From NCBI RefSeq assembly GCF_018449515.1, contig NZ_JAAVUQ010000028.1, positions 43,782 to 107,781 of the forward strand: a stretch of 64,000 nucleotides of DNA, in the 5' to 3' direction. The DNA is from Caballeronia sp. dw_19 (GTDB lineage Bacteria > Pseudomonadota > Gammaproteobacteria > Burkholderiales > Burkholderiaceae). The position numbers were made by a program, and so were the translations under genes. Below are positions 1 to 8,788 of this stretch, one piece after another. The notes beneath the pieces are model-generated. The model was given only the letters and a program-made list of their open reading frames with translations, was not told where the DNA came from and made no database searches. The number at the start of each line of letters is the position of its first letter. Position 1 is the first letter of the stretch.

Positions 1-2
1 CC

Positions 3-1058
3 GGCGCGGGTTTCGCGCTGTATCGGTATCACCCGTTCATGAATTACTACGACAAGCTGGTGCTGTGTTGCGCCGTGCCCGTGTTCGTGGTGCTCGGATG
101 GCGCTGGAAGCCGGTACGCCTGCTGATTGCGTGTATCGCGGTGATGTCGCTGTTTTCTTTGCAGCTTTATCACGCGGACCTCGCCCGCGCCGACACCAAT
201 TTCTTCCTCAAATACTTCTTGTCCAGCCAGTCGGCCATTTTGTGGATGAGTGCGCTGCTTGTGCTGGCCACGGTGTTCTACTGGATCGGCCTGATTTCGC
301 GTTCGCCGACCGGCGGCGCGATCGGCTCGAAGATGACCTGGGCGGCAGTGCTGATGGGCTTCACCGGCCTGATGGTGCGCTGGTATGAGTCTTACCTGAT
401 CGGTTCGGACGTGGGCCATATCCCTATTTCGAACCTGTATGAAGTATTCGTGCTGTTCTGCCTGATTACGTCGCTGTTTTATTTGTACTACGAGCAGCAT
501 TACAACACGCGTGCAATGGGCGCTTTCGTGCTGCTGGTGATCAGCGCGGCTGTTGGCTTCCTGATGTGGTATTCCATCGCTCGTGACGCTCAACAAATCC
601 AGCCGCTCGTGCCTGCGCTGCAAAGCTGGTGGATGAAAATCCACGTGCCGGCGAATTTCATCGGTTATGGCAGTTTTGCGCTGGCGGCCATGGTCGGGGT
701 AGCCTATCTGGTCAAGGAACGCGGCATTCTGGCGGACCGCCTGCCGTCGCTCGAAGTGCTCGACGACGTCATGTACAAGTCGATCGCGGTCGGTTTCGCG
801 TTCTTCACCATCGCGACCATTCTCGGTGCGCTGTGGGCCGCCGAAGCGTGGGGTGGCTACTGGAGCTGGGATCCGAAGGAAACGTGGGCGTTGATCGTGT
901 GGCTGAATTACGCAGCGTGGCTGCATATGCGTCTGATGAAAGGGCTGCGTGGCTCGGTGGCCGCGTGGTGGGCGTTGACCGGTTTGCTGGTCACCACGTT
1001 CGCGTTCCTCGGCGTCAATATGTTCCTGTCCGGCCTGCATAGTTACGGCAAGCTGTAA
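3..1058 (+). CDS. ccsB: Cytochrome c maturation protein CcsB/CcsA (5' end outside window)
   Basis: Polytopic inner-membrane protein of the system II (Ccs) cytochrome c maturation pathway, which moves heme across the membrane and presents it for attachment to apocytochromes. The frame is open from base 3, before the first ATG at 39, and the residues coded there (GAGFALYRYHPF) look like ordinary family sequence. The true start is therefore upstream and this is a 3' fragment of about 352 codons. It has many hydrophobic segments and the tryptophan-rich heme-handling motif WGGYWSWDPKE at about 849–881, with conserved histidines around it. Its partner ccsA/resB-like gene is expected just upstream. 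An intrinsic terminator follows at once. Confidence 0.93.
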   Translation, partial: GAGFALYRYHPFMNYYDKLVLCCAVPVFVVLGWRWKPVRLLIACIAVMSLFSLQLYHADLARADTNFFLKYFLSSQSAILWMSALLVLATVFYWIGLISRSPTGGAIGSKMTWAAVLMGFTGLMVRWYESYLIGSDVGHIPISNLYEVFVLFCLITSLFYLYYEQHYNTRAMGAFVLLVISAAVGFLMWYSIARDAQQIQPLVPALQSWWMKIHVPANFIGYGSFALAAMVGVAYLVKERGILADRLPSLEVLDDVMYKSIAVGFAFFTIATILGALWAAEAWGGYWSWDPKETWALIVWLNYAAWLHMRLMKGLRGSVAAWWALTGLLVTTFAFLGVNMFLSGLHSYGKL

Positions 1059-1083
1059 CATCTGCCGCTAAACACCGTCGTCT

Positions 1084-1119
1084 AAAAACCGCCACGCAAG
1101 ATTTGCTGGCGGTTTTTTT
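1084..1119 (+). terminator. Rho-independent terminator after ccsB
   Basis: An 11 bp stem, aaaaaccgcca at 1084–1094 with its exact complement at 1107–1117, is extended by an inner gcaa/ttgc pairing and ends in seven T. It lies 26 bp after the ccsB stop and ends that operon before msrP. Confidence 0.9.
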
Positions 1120-1224
1120 ATTGCCTGGGCGGAATAGCTGCAACCGATTCGGTGTTTGCCACGAATATAGGTATAGCAGCGGCGACACCGACACGGGCTG
1201 CAACCAGGATTTCAGGAGCATCGA

Positions 1225-2214
1225 ATGGTTATGAAACACACACGCCAGCTTTTCGGCAACGACATCGCCCGAAGCGAGATCACGCCACGCGCATTCTTCG
1301 AGAATCGTCGCCGCGTGTTACGGGCCGCGGGTGCGCTGGCCGCGACGGGGCTCATTGGCGTGAACGGCGAAGCGCTTGCCACGATGACATCGCCCGATGC
1401 AAAGGGGCAAAAACTCGCCGCGACCACGAACACGAAGTTCGTCGCGCTGGACAAGGTGACGCCGTTCAAGGACATCACGAGCTACAACAACTTCTACGAG
1501 TTCGGCACGGACAAGGCCGATCCGGCGCAAAACGCGCATACGCTGCGGCCGCGGCCGTGGAAGATATCGGTGGAAGGCGAGATCAAGAATGCGAAGGTGT
1601 ATGACATCGATGAAATCGTGAAACTCGCGCCGCTCGAGGAGCGTATTTACAGGATGCGGTGCGTGGAAGGATGGTCGATGGTGATTCCGTGGATCGGTAT
1701 TCCGCTGTCCGAGATCATCAAGCGCGCGCAGCCGACGGGCAACGCGAAGTACGTGCAATTCATCACGCTCGCTGATCCCTCGCAGATGTCCGGGTTGTCC
1801 GACCCCATTCTCGACTGGCCGTATTCCGAAGGTTTGCGCATGGACGAGGCGATGAATCCGCTGGCGCTGCTAACCGTTGGTTTGTACGGTGAAGTGCTGC
1901 CGAATCAGAACGGCGCGCCGGTGCGTTTGGTGGTGCCGTGGAAATATGGTTTCAAGAGCGCGAAATCGATCGTGAAGATCCGGTTTATCGAGAAGCAGCC
2001 GAAGACGAGCTGGAGCGAATATGCGCCAGCCGAGTACGGGTTTTATTCGAACGTGAACCCGAACGTCGATCATCCGCGCTGGAGCCAGGCAACGGAACGG
2101 CGCATTGGCGAGGACGGTTTTTTCACGCCGAAGCGTAAGACGCTGATGTTCAATGGATACGGCGATCAAGTTGCGTCGTTGTATCGCGGCATGGATCTCA
2201 AGGCCAATTTTTAA
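1225..2214 (+). CDS. msrP: Protein-methionine-sulfoxide reductase catalytic subunit MsrP
   Basis: Periplasmic molybdopterin enzyme (YedY family) that reduces methionine sulfoxide in oxidised envelope proteins, taking electrons from the quinone pool through MsrQ. The 329 aa product fits the family. The N-terminus has a twin-arginine signal: Arg28–30 precede a hydrophobic stretch (VLRAAGALAATG), so it is exported folded. The Mo-ligating cysteine is Cys146 in RMRCVEGW, followed by the conserved WIGIPLSEI. The start at 1225 is 6 nt after AGGAG (1214–1218); an in-frame ATG at 1231 is the alternative. msrQ follows after 16 nt. Export would use the Tat machinery, also coded in this window at 55–57 kb. 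Confidence 0.96.
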   Translation: MVMKHTRQLFGNDIARSEITPRAFFENRRRVLRAAGALAATGLIGVNGEALATMTSPDAKGQKLAATTNTKFVALDKVTPFKDITSYNNFYEFGTDKADPAQNAHTLRPRPWKISVEGEIKNAKVYDIDEIVKLAPLEERIYRMRCVEGWSMVIPWIGIPLSEIIKRAQPTGNAKYVQFITLADPSQMSGLSDPILDWPYSEGLRMDEAMNPLALLTVGLYGEVLPNQNGAPVRLVVPWKYGFKSAKSIVKIRFIEKQPKTSWSEYAPAEYGFYSNVNPNVDHPRWSQATERRIGEDGFFTPKRKTLMFNGYGDQVASLYRGMDLKANF

Positions 2215-2230
2215 GGTTTAGGGGGCAAGG

Positions 2231-2908
2231 ATGGCTGTGGCTTCCGATGTCAAAACAAAGCCGGCAATAAAGCCAGTAGCGCGCGTTGCCGCAGGCGGCA
2301 CGAACTGGATCGTGCCGGCGAAAGTAGCTGTGTTTCTTGGCGGTTTGTATCCGCTCGCGCGTATTGTGCTGCTGGGCTTCACGGGCGGATTGGGCGCGAA
2401 TCCGATCGAATTCATTACCCGCTCGACCGGTTTGTGGACGCTCGTGTTCCTGTGCATCACGCTTGCCGTCACGCCGGTTCGCCGGTTGACCGGCCTGAAC
2501 GCGCTGCTGCGTTTCCGGCGGATGCTCGGGCTATTTGCATTCTTCTATGTCGTGCTGCACTTCACCACGTACGTCTGGTTCGACAAATGGTTCGATGTCT
2601 TCGCCATTCTCAAGGACATCGTCAAGCGGCCATTCATCCTGGTTGGTTTTTCGGCGTTCGTGCTGCTGATCCCGCTCGCCGTGACGTCGCCGAAAGCGAT
2701 GCTCAGAAAACTCGGTCGGCGCTGGCAAACGCTGCACAGGTTGATCTATCCGATCGCCGTGCTCGCGATCCTGCACTTCTGGTGGATGAAAGCGGGCAAG
2801 CACGATCTCATCTTGCCGAAGATCTACGGCGCGATCGTGGTGGTGTTGTTGGCGTGGCGCGTGCTTATCTGGCTGCGGTCGCGAATGATGAAGACGCGTG
2901 CGGGTTAA
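2231..2908 (+). CDS. msrQ: Heme-binding membrane subunit MsrQ
   Basis: Inner-membrane cytochrome b subunit (YedZ, ferric-reductase-like transmembrane fold) that passes electrons from the respiratory chain to periplasmic MsrP. The 225 aa are mostly hydrophobic, with about five or six membrane spans. Candidate heme-ligand histidines lie in VVLHFTTYVW and in LHRLIYPIAVLAILHFWW. It sits 16 nt downstream of msrP with an AGGATGGCT context at its start, so the two are one operon. A strong bidirectional terminator lies immediately downstream. Confidence 0.95.
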   Translation: MAVASDVKTKPAIKPVARVAAGGTNWIVPAKVAVFLGGLYPLARIVLLGFTGGLGANPIEFITRSTGLWTLVFLCITLAVTPVRRLTGLNALLRFRRMLGLFAFFYVVLHFTTYVWFDKWFDVFAILKDIVKRPFILVGFSAFVLLIPLAVTSPKAMLRKLGRRWQTLHRLIYPIAVLAILHFWWMKAGKHDLILPKIYGAIVVVLLAWRVLIWLRSRMMKTRAG

Positions 2909-2932
2909 CCGCTTTTGATCAGGACGCGCGTG

Positions 2933-2969
2933 AAAAAAGGGCGACGCTTGAATAGCGTCGCCCTTTTTT
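2933..2969. terminator. Bidirectional terminator between msrQ and lysA
   Basis: A perfect 16 bp stem (2933–2948 with 2954–2969) has a 5 nt loop. The stem carries six A on the left and six T on the right, so it gives a T-run on either strand. It lies between the convergent msrPQ and lptM-lysA units. Confidence 0.93.
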
Positions 2970-2991
2970 ACTCTGATCCGACCAACGGAAG

Positions 2992-4254
2992 TCAGTCCGG
3001 GAAAATCGATTCGCCCGCGAACAACTGCTTCACTTCTTCGCGTTCACGCACTCGCCGGGCACGTTCGCGATCGACCATGACTTCGGCGGCGCGCGGGCGC
3101 GTATTGTAGTTCGAGCTCATCACGAAACCGTAAGCGCCCGCCGAGAAGATCGCGATCAGATCGCCTTGTTCGATGGCGAGTTCCCGATCCTTGCCAAGCC
3201 AGTCGCCGCTTTCGCAAACAGGACCGACCACGTCGTAGAGTTGCGCTTTCGTCGCGCGCTTTTCCACGGCTTCCATGCGATGAAACGCCTGGTACATCGC
3301 AGGACGCGCGAGGTCGTTCATGCCGGCGTCGACGATGGCGAAATTTTTCTCCGCGCCCGGCTTCAGGTATTCCACGCGCGTGAGCAACACGCCCGCATTG
3401 CCGACCAGCGAACGGCCCGGCTCGAAATACACTTCGCGATGACCGTGCCCGCGGTCATCGATACGCGCGAGCACCGCACGCACGAAATCCCCGATAGCCG
3501 GCGGCGTTTCATGGTCGTACGTAATGCCGAGTCCACCGCCGACATCGACGTGATGAATGGTCGTGCCGTCCGCTTCGATCTGCTCGACGAGGTCCAGCAA
3601 TTTGTCGAGGGCGTCGAGATACGGGCTGACTTCCGTGATCTGCGAACCAATATGACAATCGATCCCGATTACGTCGAGATTCGACATGGCCTCGGCTTGT
3701 GCATAGGTCGCGCGGGCCTCGTCGAAAGCCACGCCGAACTTGTTCGACTTCAGACCCGTGGAAATATACGGATGCGTCTTGGCATCGACGTCGGGATTCA
3801 CACGCAGCGACACCGGCGCTCGTTTGCCCGCGGCCTTGGCCACTTCGTTCAGCGCGTGCAGTTCGGGGATGGACTCGACGTTGAAGCACTTCACGCCGGC
3901 ATCGAGTGCTTCGCGCATTTCCGCCGCCGTCTTGCCGACGCCGGAGAACACGGTGTTTTCGGCCTTGCCGCCCGCGGCCAGCACGCGCGCCAGTTCGCCC
4001 GACGAGACGATGTCGAAGCCCGCGCCGAGCCGCGCGAATACGTTCAGCACCGCGAGGTTGCTGTTGGCTTTCACGGCCACGTGGATAGTGGCGCGGCGGC
4101 CGCTGCAGGCATCGGCGTAAGCTTTATACGCGTCGGTCAACGCACTGCGCGAATACACGTAGAGCGGGGTGCCGAACTGATCGGCCAGCGACGCGGCCGA
4201 AACGCCTTCGACCTGCAGCACGCCGTCGGCGCGAGAGAATGCGGATTGAGTCAT
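2992..4254 (-). CDS. lysA: Diaminopimelate decarboxylase LysA
   Basis: Cytoplasmic PLP enzyme (fold-type III) that decarboxylates meso-diaminopimelate to L-lysine, the last step of lysine synthesis. The 420 aa length is typical. The PLP-binding lysine is Lys62 in VAVKANSN. Other family motifs are HIGSQ, the glycine-rich VGGGLGI that binds PLP phosphate, EPGRSLV, and CESGDW, whose Cys and following Glu/Asp contact substrate at the dimer interface. The N-terminal barrel and C-terminal beta domain are both complete. It is the second gene of the lptM-lysA unit, 60 nt after lptM, an arrangement common in proteobacteria. Confidence 0.97.
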   Translation of the reverse strand: MTQSAFSRADGVLQVEGVSAASLADQFGTPLYVYSRSALTDAYKAYADACSGRRATIHVAVKANSNLAVLNVFARLGAGFDIVSSGELARVLAAGGKAENTVFSGVGKTAAEMREALDAGVKCFNVESIPELHALNEVAKAAGKRAPVSLRVNPDVDAKTHPYISTGLKSNKFGVAFDEARATYAQAEAMSNLDVIGIDCHIGSQITEVSPYLDALDKLLDLVEQIEADGTTIHHVDVGGGLGITYDHETPPAIGDFVRAVLARIDDRGHGHREVYFEPGRSLVGNAGVLLTRVEYLKPGAEKNFAIVDAGMNDLARPAMYQAFHRMEAVEKRATKAQLYDVVGPVCESGDWLGKDRELAIEQGDLIAIFSAGAYGFVMSSNYNTRPRAAEVMVDRERARRVREREEVKQLFAGESIFPD

Positions 4255-4314
4255 GGGTTTTCTGGTTCTGCTGACGCACCGGGCCGGTTGGCCCCAAGCG
4301 CGGTATGGCCACGA

Positions 4315-4620
4315 TTATTCGCCGGAGGAAGCGGCTTTGGGTGCCGACGCCGACGGGGACGATTTCAGGTTGTCGTCGGGGGAGAGCGAAAGCGCCGTAC
4401 CGGAAGTGTCCGGAACGTCCTCGGTACTCACAGCAGACGAGGCGGACGATGCTTCTGCCGGCACGCTCGCCGGCAACGGCGGAAGGCTTGAGGGACGAAC
4501 CGGCATTGGCGGGGCGACGGGCATATAGAGCGGTCCACGCTGGCCACAGGCGGCGAGCAGCGTGCCGGCGGAAATGGCCAAAGCCGCTACAATCGCGCTC
4601 ATCCGGAAGACGACTTGCAT
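4315..4620 (-). CDS. lptM: LPS translocon maturation lipoprotein LptM (YifL)
   Basis: Small outer-membrane lipoprotein that helps oxidative maturation of the LptD/LptE LPS translocon. The 101 aa product has a lipoprotein signal ending LLAACG with the lipidated cysteine at residue 25. The family core GQRGPLYMP follows directly. The rest is a low-complexity Pro/Ser/Ala tail, longer than in E. coli. An internal Met at residue 7 is an alternative start. It lies upstream of lysA on the same strand and is divergent from cyaY, the conserved proteobacterial neighbourhood (lptM–lysA–cyaY). Confidence 0.88.
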   Translation of the reverse strand: MQVVFRMSAIVAALAISAGTLLAACGQRGPLYMPVAPPMPVRPSSLPPLPASVPAEASSASSAVSTEDVPDTSGTALSLSPDDNLKSSPSASAPKAASSGE

Positions 4621-4655
4621 TACTGTCCCTGACTAATTAATCGATGGAGTTTAGC

Positions 4656-4973
4656 ATGACCGACAACGAATACCTGACCCTCGCCGAGGCCGCGCTGGCG
4701 GCCATCGAGCGGGACGTGGACGGCCTCGAAGCCGATGTCGAATTCGAGCGCAGCGGTAATGTTTTAACGCTCGAATTCGAGAACCGCACGAAACTGATCG
4801 TGAATTTGCAGCCGCCGATGCACGAGCTCTGGCTCGCGGCCAAGGCTGGCGGTTTTCACTATAAGTATGTGGACGGCGCATGGCGCAACACGCGCGACGG
4901 CAGTGAGTTTTTTGAAGCGCTCAGCCAGTACGCCAGCGAACAAGCCGGCGAGCCGATCCGCTTTTCAGCTTGA
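4656..4973 (+). CDS. cyaY: Frataxin-like iron donor CyaY
   Basis: Cytoplasmic frataxin homologue that binds iron through an acidic ridge and modulates Fe–S cluster assembly by IscS/IscU. From the ATG at 4656 the product is 105 aa. That ATG has GGAG at 4646–4649 with 6 nt spacing; an upstream in-frame ATG at 4644 overlaps this RBS and is less likely. The N-terminal helix is rich in Asp/Glu (TDNEYLTLAEAALAAIERD). The family beta-sheet motifs NLQPPMHELWLAA and GGFHYKY are present. It is divergent from lptM with about 35 bp between starts, so its promoter probably lies inside lptM. Confidence 0.95.
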   Translation: MTDNEYLTLAEAALAAIERDVDGLEADVEFERSGNVLTLEFENRTKLIVNLQPPMHELWLAAKAGGFHYKYVDGAWRNTRDGSEFFEALSQYASEQAGEPIRFSA

Positions 4974-5004
4974 TCCGCAGCTTGATCTACCGCTTGATTT
5001 GCCG

Positions 5005-5033
5005 CTCAGGCCCCGGACTAGCCGGGGCTTGAG
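5005..5033. terminator. Hairpin between convergent cyaY and mrcA
   Basis: A 12 bp stem (5005–5016 with 5022–5033, one G·T pair) and a 5 nt loop lie between the two convergent stops. There is no clear T-run on either side, so this is at best a weak bidirectional terminator or mRNA 3'-end stabiliser. Confidence 0.5.
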
Positions 5034-5047
5034 TTCGATCACGCTGC

Positions 5048-7456
5048 TTACTGTGCTTTGAACAGATTCATGATGTCCTGCTTTTCCTGCTCGCCGACCT
5101 GCGGCGCAGGCGCAGAGGGGGCCCCGCCACTGACGTCTTCCGGCACGGCCTGACTCACACCGATAGTCGCCACGAATCCGTGACCCGGCGTCATGTCGTC
5201 GAAATAGAGTTCGCCGCCTAGCGAGACCACATCGGGCGGCATGGTCGATTTGTATTCGGGCACGTCGCGCAACGCCCGACTCATGTAGTCCATCCATACC
5301 GGCAGTGCGAGTCCGCCGCCCGTTTCCTTGTCGCCGAGACTGCGCGGCGAGTCGTACCCAATCCACGCAATGGCCACCAGCGAATGTTGATAACCGGCGA
5401 ACCACGCGTCGTGGGAGTCGTTCGTCGTGCCGGTCTTGCCGGCAAGGTCAGTGCGCTTCAACTGATTCGTTCTCGCGCCCGTACCGCGTTGCGCCACGCT
5501 TTGAAGCAGGCTGTTCATCACGTAGGCGTTGCGCGGCGTAATGGCGAGCGGCGCGGTGTCGGCGGCGACCAGCGGCTGCGGATGCGAGACCACGGCGCCG
5601 CGCGGATCGGTGATATCGGCGATCAGATACGGATTCACGCGGTATCCGCCGTTCGCGAACACCGAATACCCCGTCGCCATTTGCAGCGGCGTGACCTGGC
5701 CTGCGCCGAGCGCCATCGGCAGATAGGCGGGCTGACGCGAGGCGTCGAAACCGAACTTCGTCACATAGCCTTGCGCATACTTCGGACCGATATTGTTCAG
5801 GATCCGGATGGACACCAGGTTCTTCGATTTCATCAACGCCGTGCGCATGGGCATCGGGCCGTCGAAACCGCCGCCGTAGTTCTTTGGCTCCCACGCCTGG
5901 CCGCCCGTTTCAGCAGCGCTGAAGTAGAGCGGCGCGTCGTTGATGATGGTCGCCGGCGACAAGCCCTTTTCCAGTGACGCCGAATAGATGAACGGCTTGA
6001 AACTCGAACCCGGCTGGCGCCACGCCTGAGTGACGTGGTTGAACTTGTTCTTGTTGAAGTCGAAACCGCCCACCAGCGCGCGGATCGCGCCGTCCTGCGG
6101 CACGATGGAAACGAACGCGCCTTCCACTTGCGGCAGTTGGGTGATGACCCAGGTGTCGTCGTCGTTTTTCATCAGGCGCACGATCGCGCCCGGCCGGATG
6201 CGCTGGTTCGGCTGCGCCCGCGTGCTGAGCGCGCTCGCGACAAAACGCAGATCGTTGCCTTCAACGACCGCTACGTTGCCATCGATAAAACTCGCTTTCA
6301 CTTGCTTGGGGCTCGCCTCGGTGACGACCGCTGCGACGATCTCGCCGTTGTCGGGATGGTCGACCAGAGCGTCGTCGATAGCCTGCTCGCGATCGTCGGG
6401 GTCCGTGGGCAGATCGATATACGCTTCCGGCCCGCGATATCCGTGCCGGTGTTCATAGTCCATCAGACCTTTGCGCACGGCGCGATATGCTGCGTCCTGA
6501 TCGGCGGAATCGATGGTCGTCACCACGTTCAGGCCCAGCGTATAAGCCTCTTCGCGATACTGCGTGTACATCATCTGGCGCACCATTTCCGCCACATACT
6601 CGGCGTGCACGCTGAACTCGCGCCCGGCGCCCTTCACCACAAGCGGTTGTTTCGCCGCGTCTTCATATTGTTGCTGCGTGATGTAGTGCAGTTCGAGCAT
6701 CCGTTCCAGGATGTATTGCTGGCGCACTTTCGCGCGTTTCGGATTGACGACCGGGTTGTACGCGGAGGGCGCTTTTGGCAAGCCGGCGAGCATGGCGGCT
6801 TCGGCAAGCGTGATGTCCTTCAGGTCCTTGCCGAAATAGACCCGCGCGGCACTCGCGAATCCATAGGCGCGCTGTCCCAGATAAATCTGGTTCATATAGA
6901 CCTCGAGAATCTGGTCTTTCGTCAACGCGCGCTCAATCTTGTACGCAAGCAACATCTCGTAGATCTTGCGGGTGTAGGTCTTTTCGCTCGACAAGAAGAA
7001 ATTTCGCGCGACTTGCATCGTGATCGTGCTTGCGCCCTGGGAAGCGTGGCCGTTCGTCAACGCTACCGTGCCGGCGCGAAGGATACCGGTCAGGTCGACA
7101 CCGCCGTGATCGTAGAAACGCGCGTCTTCAATGGCGAGCACCGCTTTCTTGAGGTAATCCGGCACGTCCTGGATCCGCACGACGCTGCGCCGTTCTTCGC
7201 CGAATTCGCCAATCAGCACGTGATCTGCCGTGTAGACCCGCAGCGGTACTTTCGGGCGGTAGTCGGTGAGCGCTTCGAGCGACGGCAGGTTGGGCTGGGC
7301 CACCACCAGCGCGTAACCGAGCACCAGCCCCGCACTGATGATCAACCCGACAATACAAATTAACAATCCGAGCAGAAGCCTGATCCAGAGCGGGCGAACA
7401 CGCTTCGGGGAATCGGGATGACGGGACGGAGGGGACGACGGAGACTGAGATTGCAT
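5048..7456 (-). CDS. mrcA: Penicillin-binding protein 1A (bifunctional class A PBP)
   Basis: Inner-membrane peptidoglycan synthase with a glycosyltransferase (GT51) and a transpeptidase domain. The 802 aa order is: cytoplasmic tail, membrane anchor at about 24–52, GT51 domain with catalytic Glu110 (IEDARFYDHGGVD), an OB-like insert around 330–440, and the transpeptidase domain with nucleophile Ser484 (SSFK), SKN as the SxN motif, and Lys674 in KTGTT. A Gly/Pro/Ala-rich tail ends the protein. It is transcribed alone on the minus strand and is divergent from the pil operon, the same ponA–pilMNOPQ arrangement known in Pseudomonas. A TATAAT element lies 26 bp upstream. Confidence 0.97.
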   Translation of the reverse strand: MQSQSPSSPPSRHPDSPKRVRPLWIRLLLGLLICIVGLIISAGLVLGYALVVAQPNLPSLEALTDYRPKVPLRVYTADHVLIGEFGEERRSVVRIQDVPDYLKKAVLAIEDARFYDHGGVDLTGILRAGTVALTNGHASQGASTITMQVARNFFLSSEKTYTRKIYEMLLAYKIERALTKDQILEVYMNQIYLGQRAYGFASAARVYFGKDLKDITLAEAAMLAGLPKAPSAYNPVVNPKRAKVRQQYILERMLELHYITQQQYEDAAKQPLVVKGAGREFSVHAEYVAEMVRQMMYTQYREEAYTLGLNVVTTIDSADQDAAYRAVRKGLMDYEHRHGYRGPEAYIDLPTDPDDREQAIDDALVDHPDNGEIVAAVVTEASPKQVKASFIDGNVAVVEGNDLRFVASALSTRAQPNQRIRPGAIVRLMKNDDDTWVITQLPQVEGAFVSIVPQDGAIRALVGGFDFNKNKFNHVTQAWRQPGSSFKPFIYSASLEKGLSPATIINDAPLYFSAAETGGQAWEPKNYGGGFDGPMPMRTALMKSKNLVSIRILNNIGPKYAQGYVTKFGFDASRQPAYLPMALGAGQVTPLQMATGYSVFANGGYRVNPYLIADITDPRGAVVSHPQPLVAADTAPLAITPRNAYVMNSLLQSVAQRGTGARTNQLKRTDLAGKTGTTNDSHDAWFAGYQHSLVAIAWIGYDSPRSLGDKETGGGLALPVWMDYMSRALRDVPEYKSTMPPDVVSLGGELYFDDMTPGHGFVATIGVSQAVPEDVSGGAPSAPAPQVGEQEKQDIMNLFKAQ

Positions 7457-7481
7457 GGCACCACCAAAAAACGGTCCCGCG

Positions 7482-7487
7482 ATTATA
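7482..7487 (-). promoter_or_regulatory. -10 element upstream of mrcA
   Basis: Read on the minus strand this is a perfect TATAAT about 26 bp before the mrcA start, giving a short leader. No convincing -35 hexamer is seen at 16–18 bp, so the assignment rests on the -10 alone. Confidence 0.45.
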
Positions 7488-7783
7488 GCTGTCCAACTTT
7501 ACGGCTTTCGTCTGGCTTACTTGGGGTGTTGCGCGCAGGGCGCGGCGACCCCTCTTTCGTCACGATAAGCGTTGACGGACTGAGACTGCTAACGTTTGCA
7601 TCGCTTCTTTTGAGACTTTTTCACGCTTGTTTCGTGCCCACCGGCATCGGGGCTTTTTAAGCTCTTCATCCCTTTACGTTAGCCACTTGGACGAATGGTG
7701 GCAACCACTCCCGCTGCCCACAATTGTTTCATTGCCGGCGCCCGAACGGTTCGGTGCGCGGCCTGAAAAAAGAGAGGGTGAGC
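7488..7783. other. mrcA–pilM divergent intergenic region
   Basis: About 300 bp with no convincing gene, between the divergent mrcA and pilM starts. It is less GC-rich than the flanking genes. TTGACG occurs at about 7573 but I find no matching -10 at the right distance. The pilM promoter must lie here; nothing else is recognised. Confidence 0.5.
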
Positions 7784-8788
7784 ATGGGTACGGAAACACT
7801 ATTGCGCGGATCGGTCCTGACCGTTACGCGCCGGTTCGCGGCGGGTATCGACATTACCGAAGGGGTTTTAAGACTCGCTGTAGTCAGCAAGCGCTTGCAT
7901 GCGAATCGGCCAGTTTGCGTCGAGCGGCTGGAGGAAGTTCTGCTTGAACCGGGCGTGGTGATAGGCGGGGATTTCATTGACCGGACAGCTATCACGGCGG
8001 CGTTGCGAGAAGCATTTTCGCGGCTGCCCGCGCGAGGCGCACTACGTTCGCTGCGGTGTGCAATGGCGTTGCCGGCGTCGGCAACACTGACTACGCGCAT
8101 ATCGCTGGCGAGGCTGACACAGACGAGCCAGGTTTCAATTTCAGCGTCGGCGGGGCGCGATCCACGCGGCTTGCTTGAACCGGCTGTGCTGGCAGAAGCC
8201 GAGCGCGTGGCGGGGATCGAGCGCGGCGCTCTCGCGGTCGACTGGTCCATCCAAATGCTCGAGAACGGCGACGCTGAGGTGTCAATTGCTGCCACCGGGC
8301 GGCAATACGTGGAGTCGCGCGTGGAGACGGCGGCGGCCGCGAACATCGTGCTGAGTGCAATCGATGGTGAGCCGGGCGCGGCGCTGCGCGCGTTGCGTTA
8401 TTCGGCTGCTATGGAGATTGATCCGTTGGAACGTTATGTCGCGTGCTGGGTGGAAAGTGCGGGGCTGCATGCATGGCTTGTCGGCGAGGAGGGCGTGGAG
8501 AACGAGGTGCGTTACCCGTCGCCGGAATATTCGAGCGCGACTGAAGCGCTGACCGATCTGGTTGGCGACGACCTGCCGGTGCACTGGATTTATATCGGCG
8601 GGGATATCGACCTGCTGAATCGCGCAGGCGTTTCCACGCCAATGCTGGCCGCATTGTTCGGCTGCCCGGTCATGCCGTTTGAATGCGCGCCGTTTTGCAA
8701 TGGCGCGCAAAGGGTGGATGAACGTCTCGCGCATTCGCCGCTGTTTGCCGTGGCAATGGGGCTTGCGCTGCGCGAGGTAATGCCATGA
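7784..8788 (+). CDS. pilM: PilM-like type IV pilus assembly protein
   Basis: First gene of a type IV pilus type operon. The 334 aa protein has an actin-like ATPase N-terminus (FAAGIDITEGVLRLAVVSK) as in PilM/FtsA folds, which in other systems binds the PilN tail on the cytoplasmic side. Sequence similarity to classical PilM is modest, so the call leans on order: the next three genes code PilN-, PilO- and PilQ-like proteins. The start at 7784 has GAGAGGG upstream with good spacing; the frame is open further upstream but without support. Its stop overlaps the pilN start (ATGA). Confidence 0.72.
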   Translation: MGTETLLRGSVLTVTRRFAAGIDITEGVLRLAVVSKRLHANRPVCVERLEEVLLEPGVVIGGDFIDRTAITAALREAFSRLPARGALRSLRCAMALPASATLTTRISLARLTQTSQVSISASAGRDPRGLLEPAVLAEAERVAGIERGALAVDWSIQMLENGDAEVSIAATGRQYVESRVETAAAANIVLSAIDGEPGAALRALRYSAAMEIDPLERYVACWVESAGLHAWLVGEEGVENEVRYPSPEYSSATEALTDLVGDDLPVHWIYIGGDIDLLNRAGVSTPMLAALFGCPVMPFECAPFCNGAQRVDERLAHSPLFAVAMGLALREVMP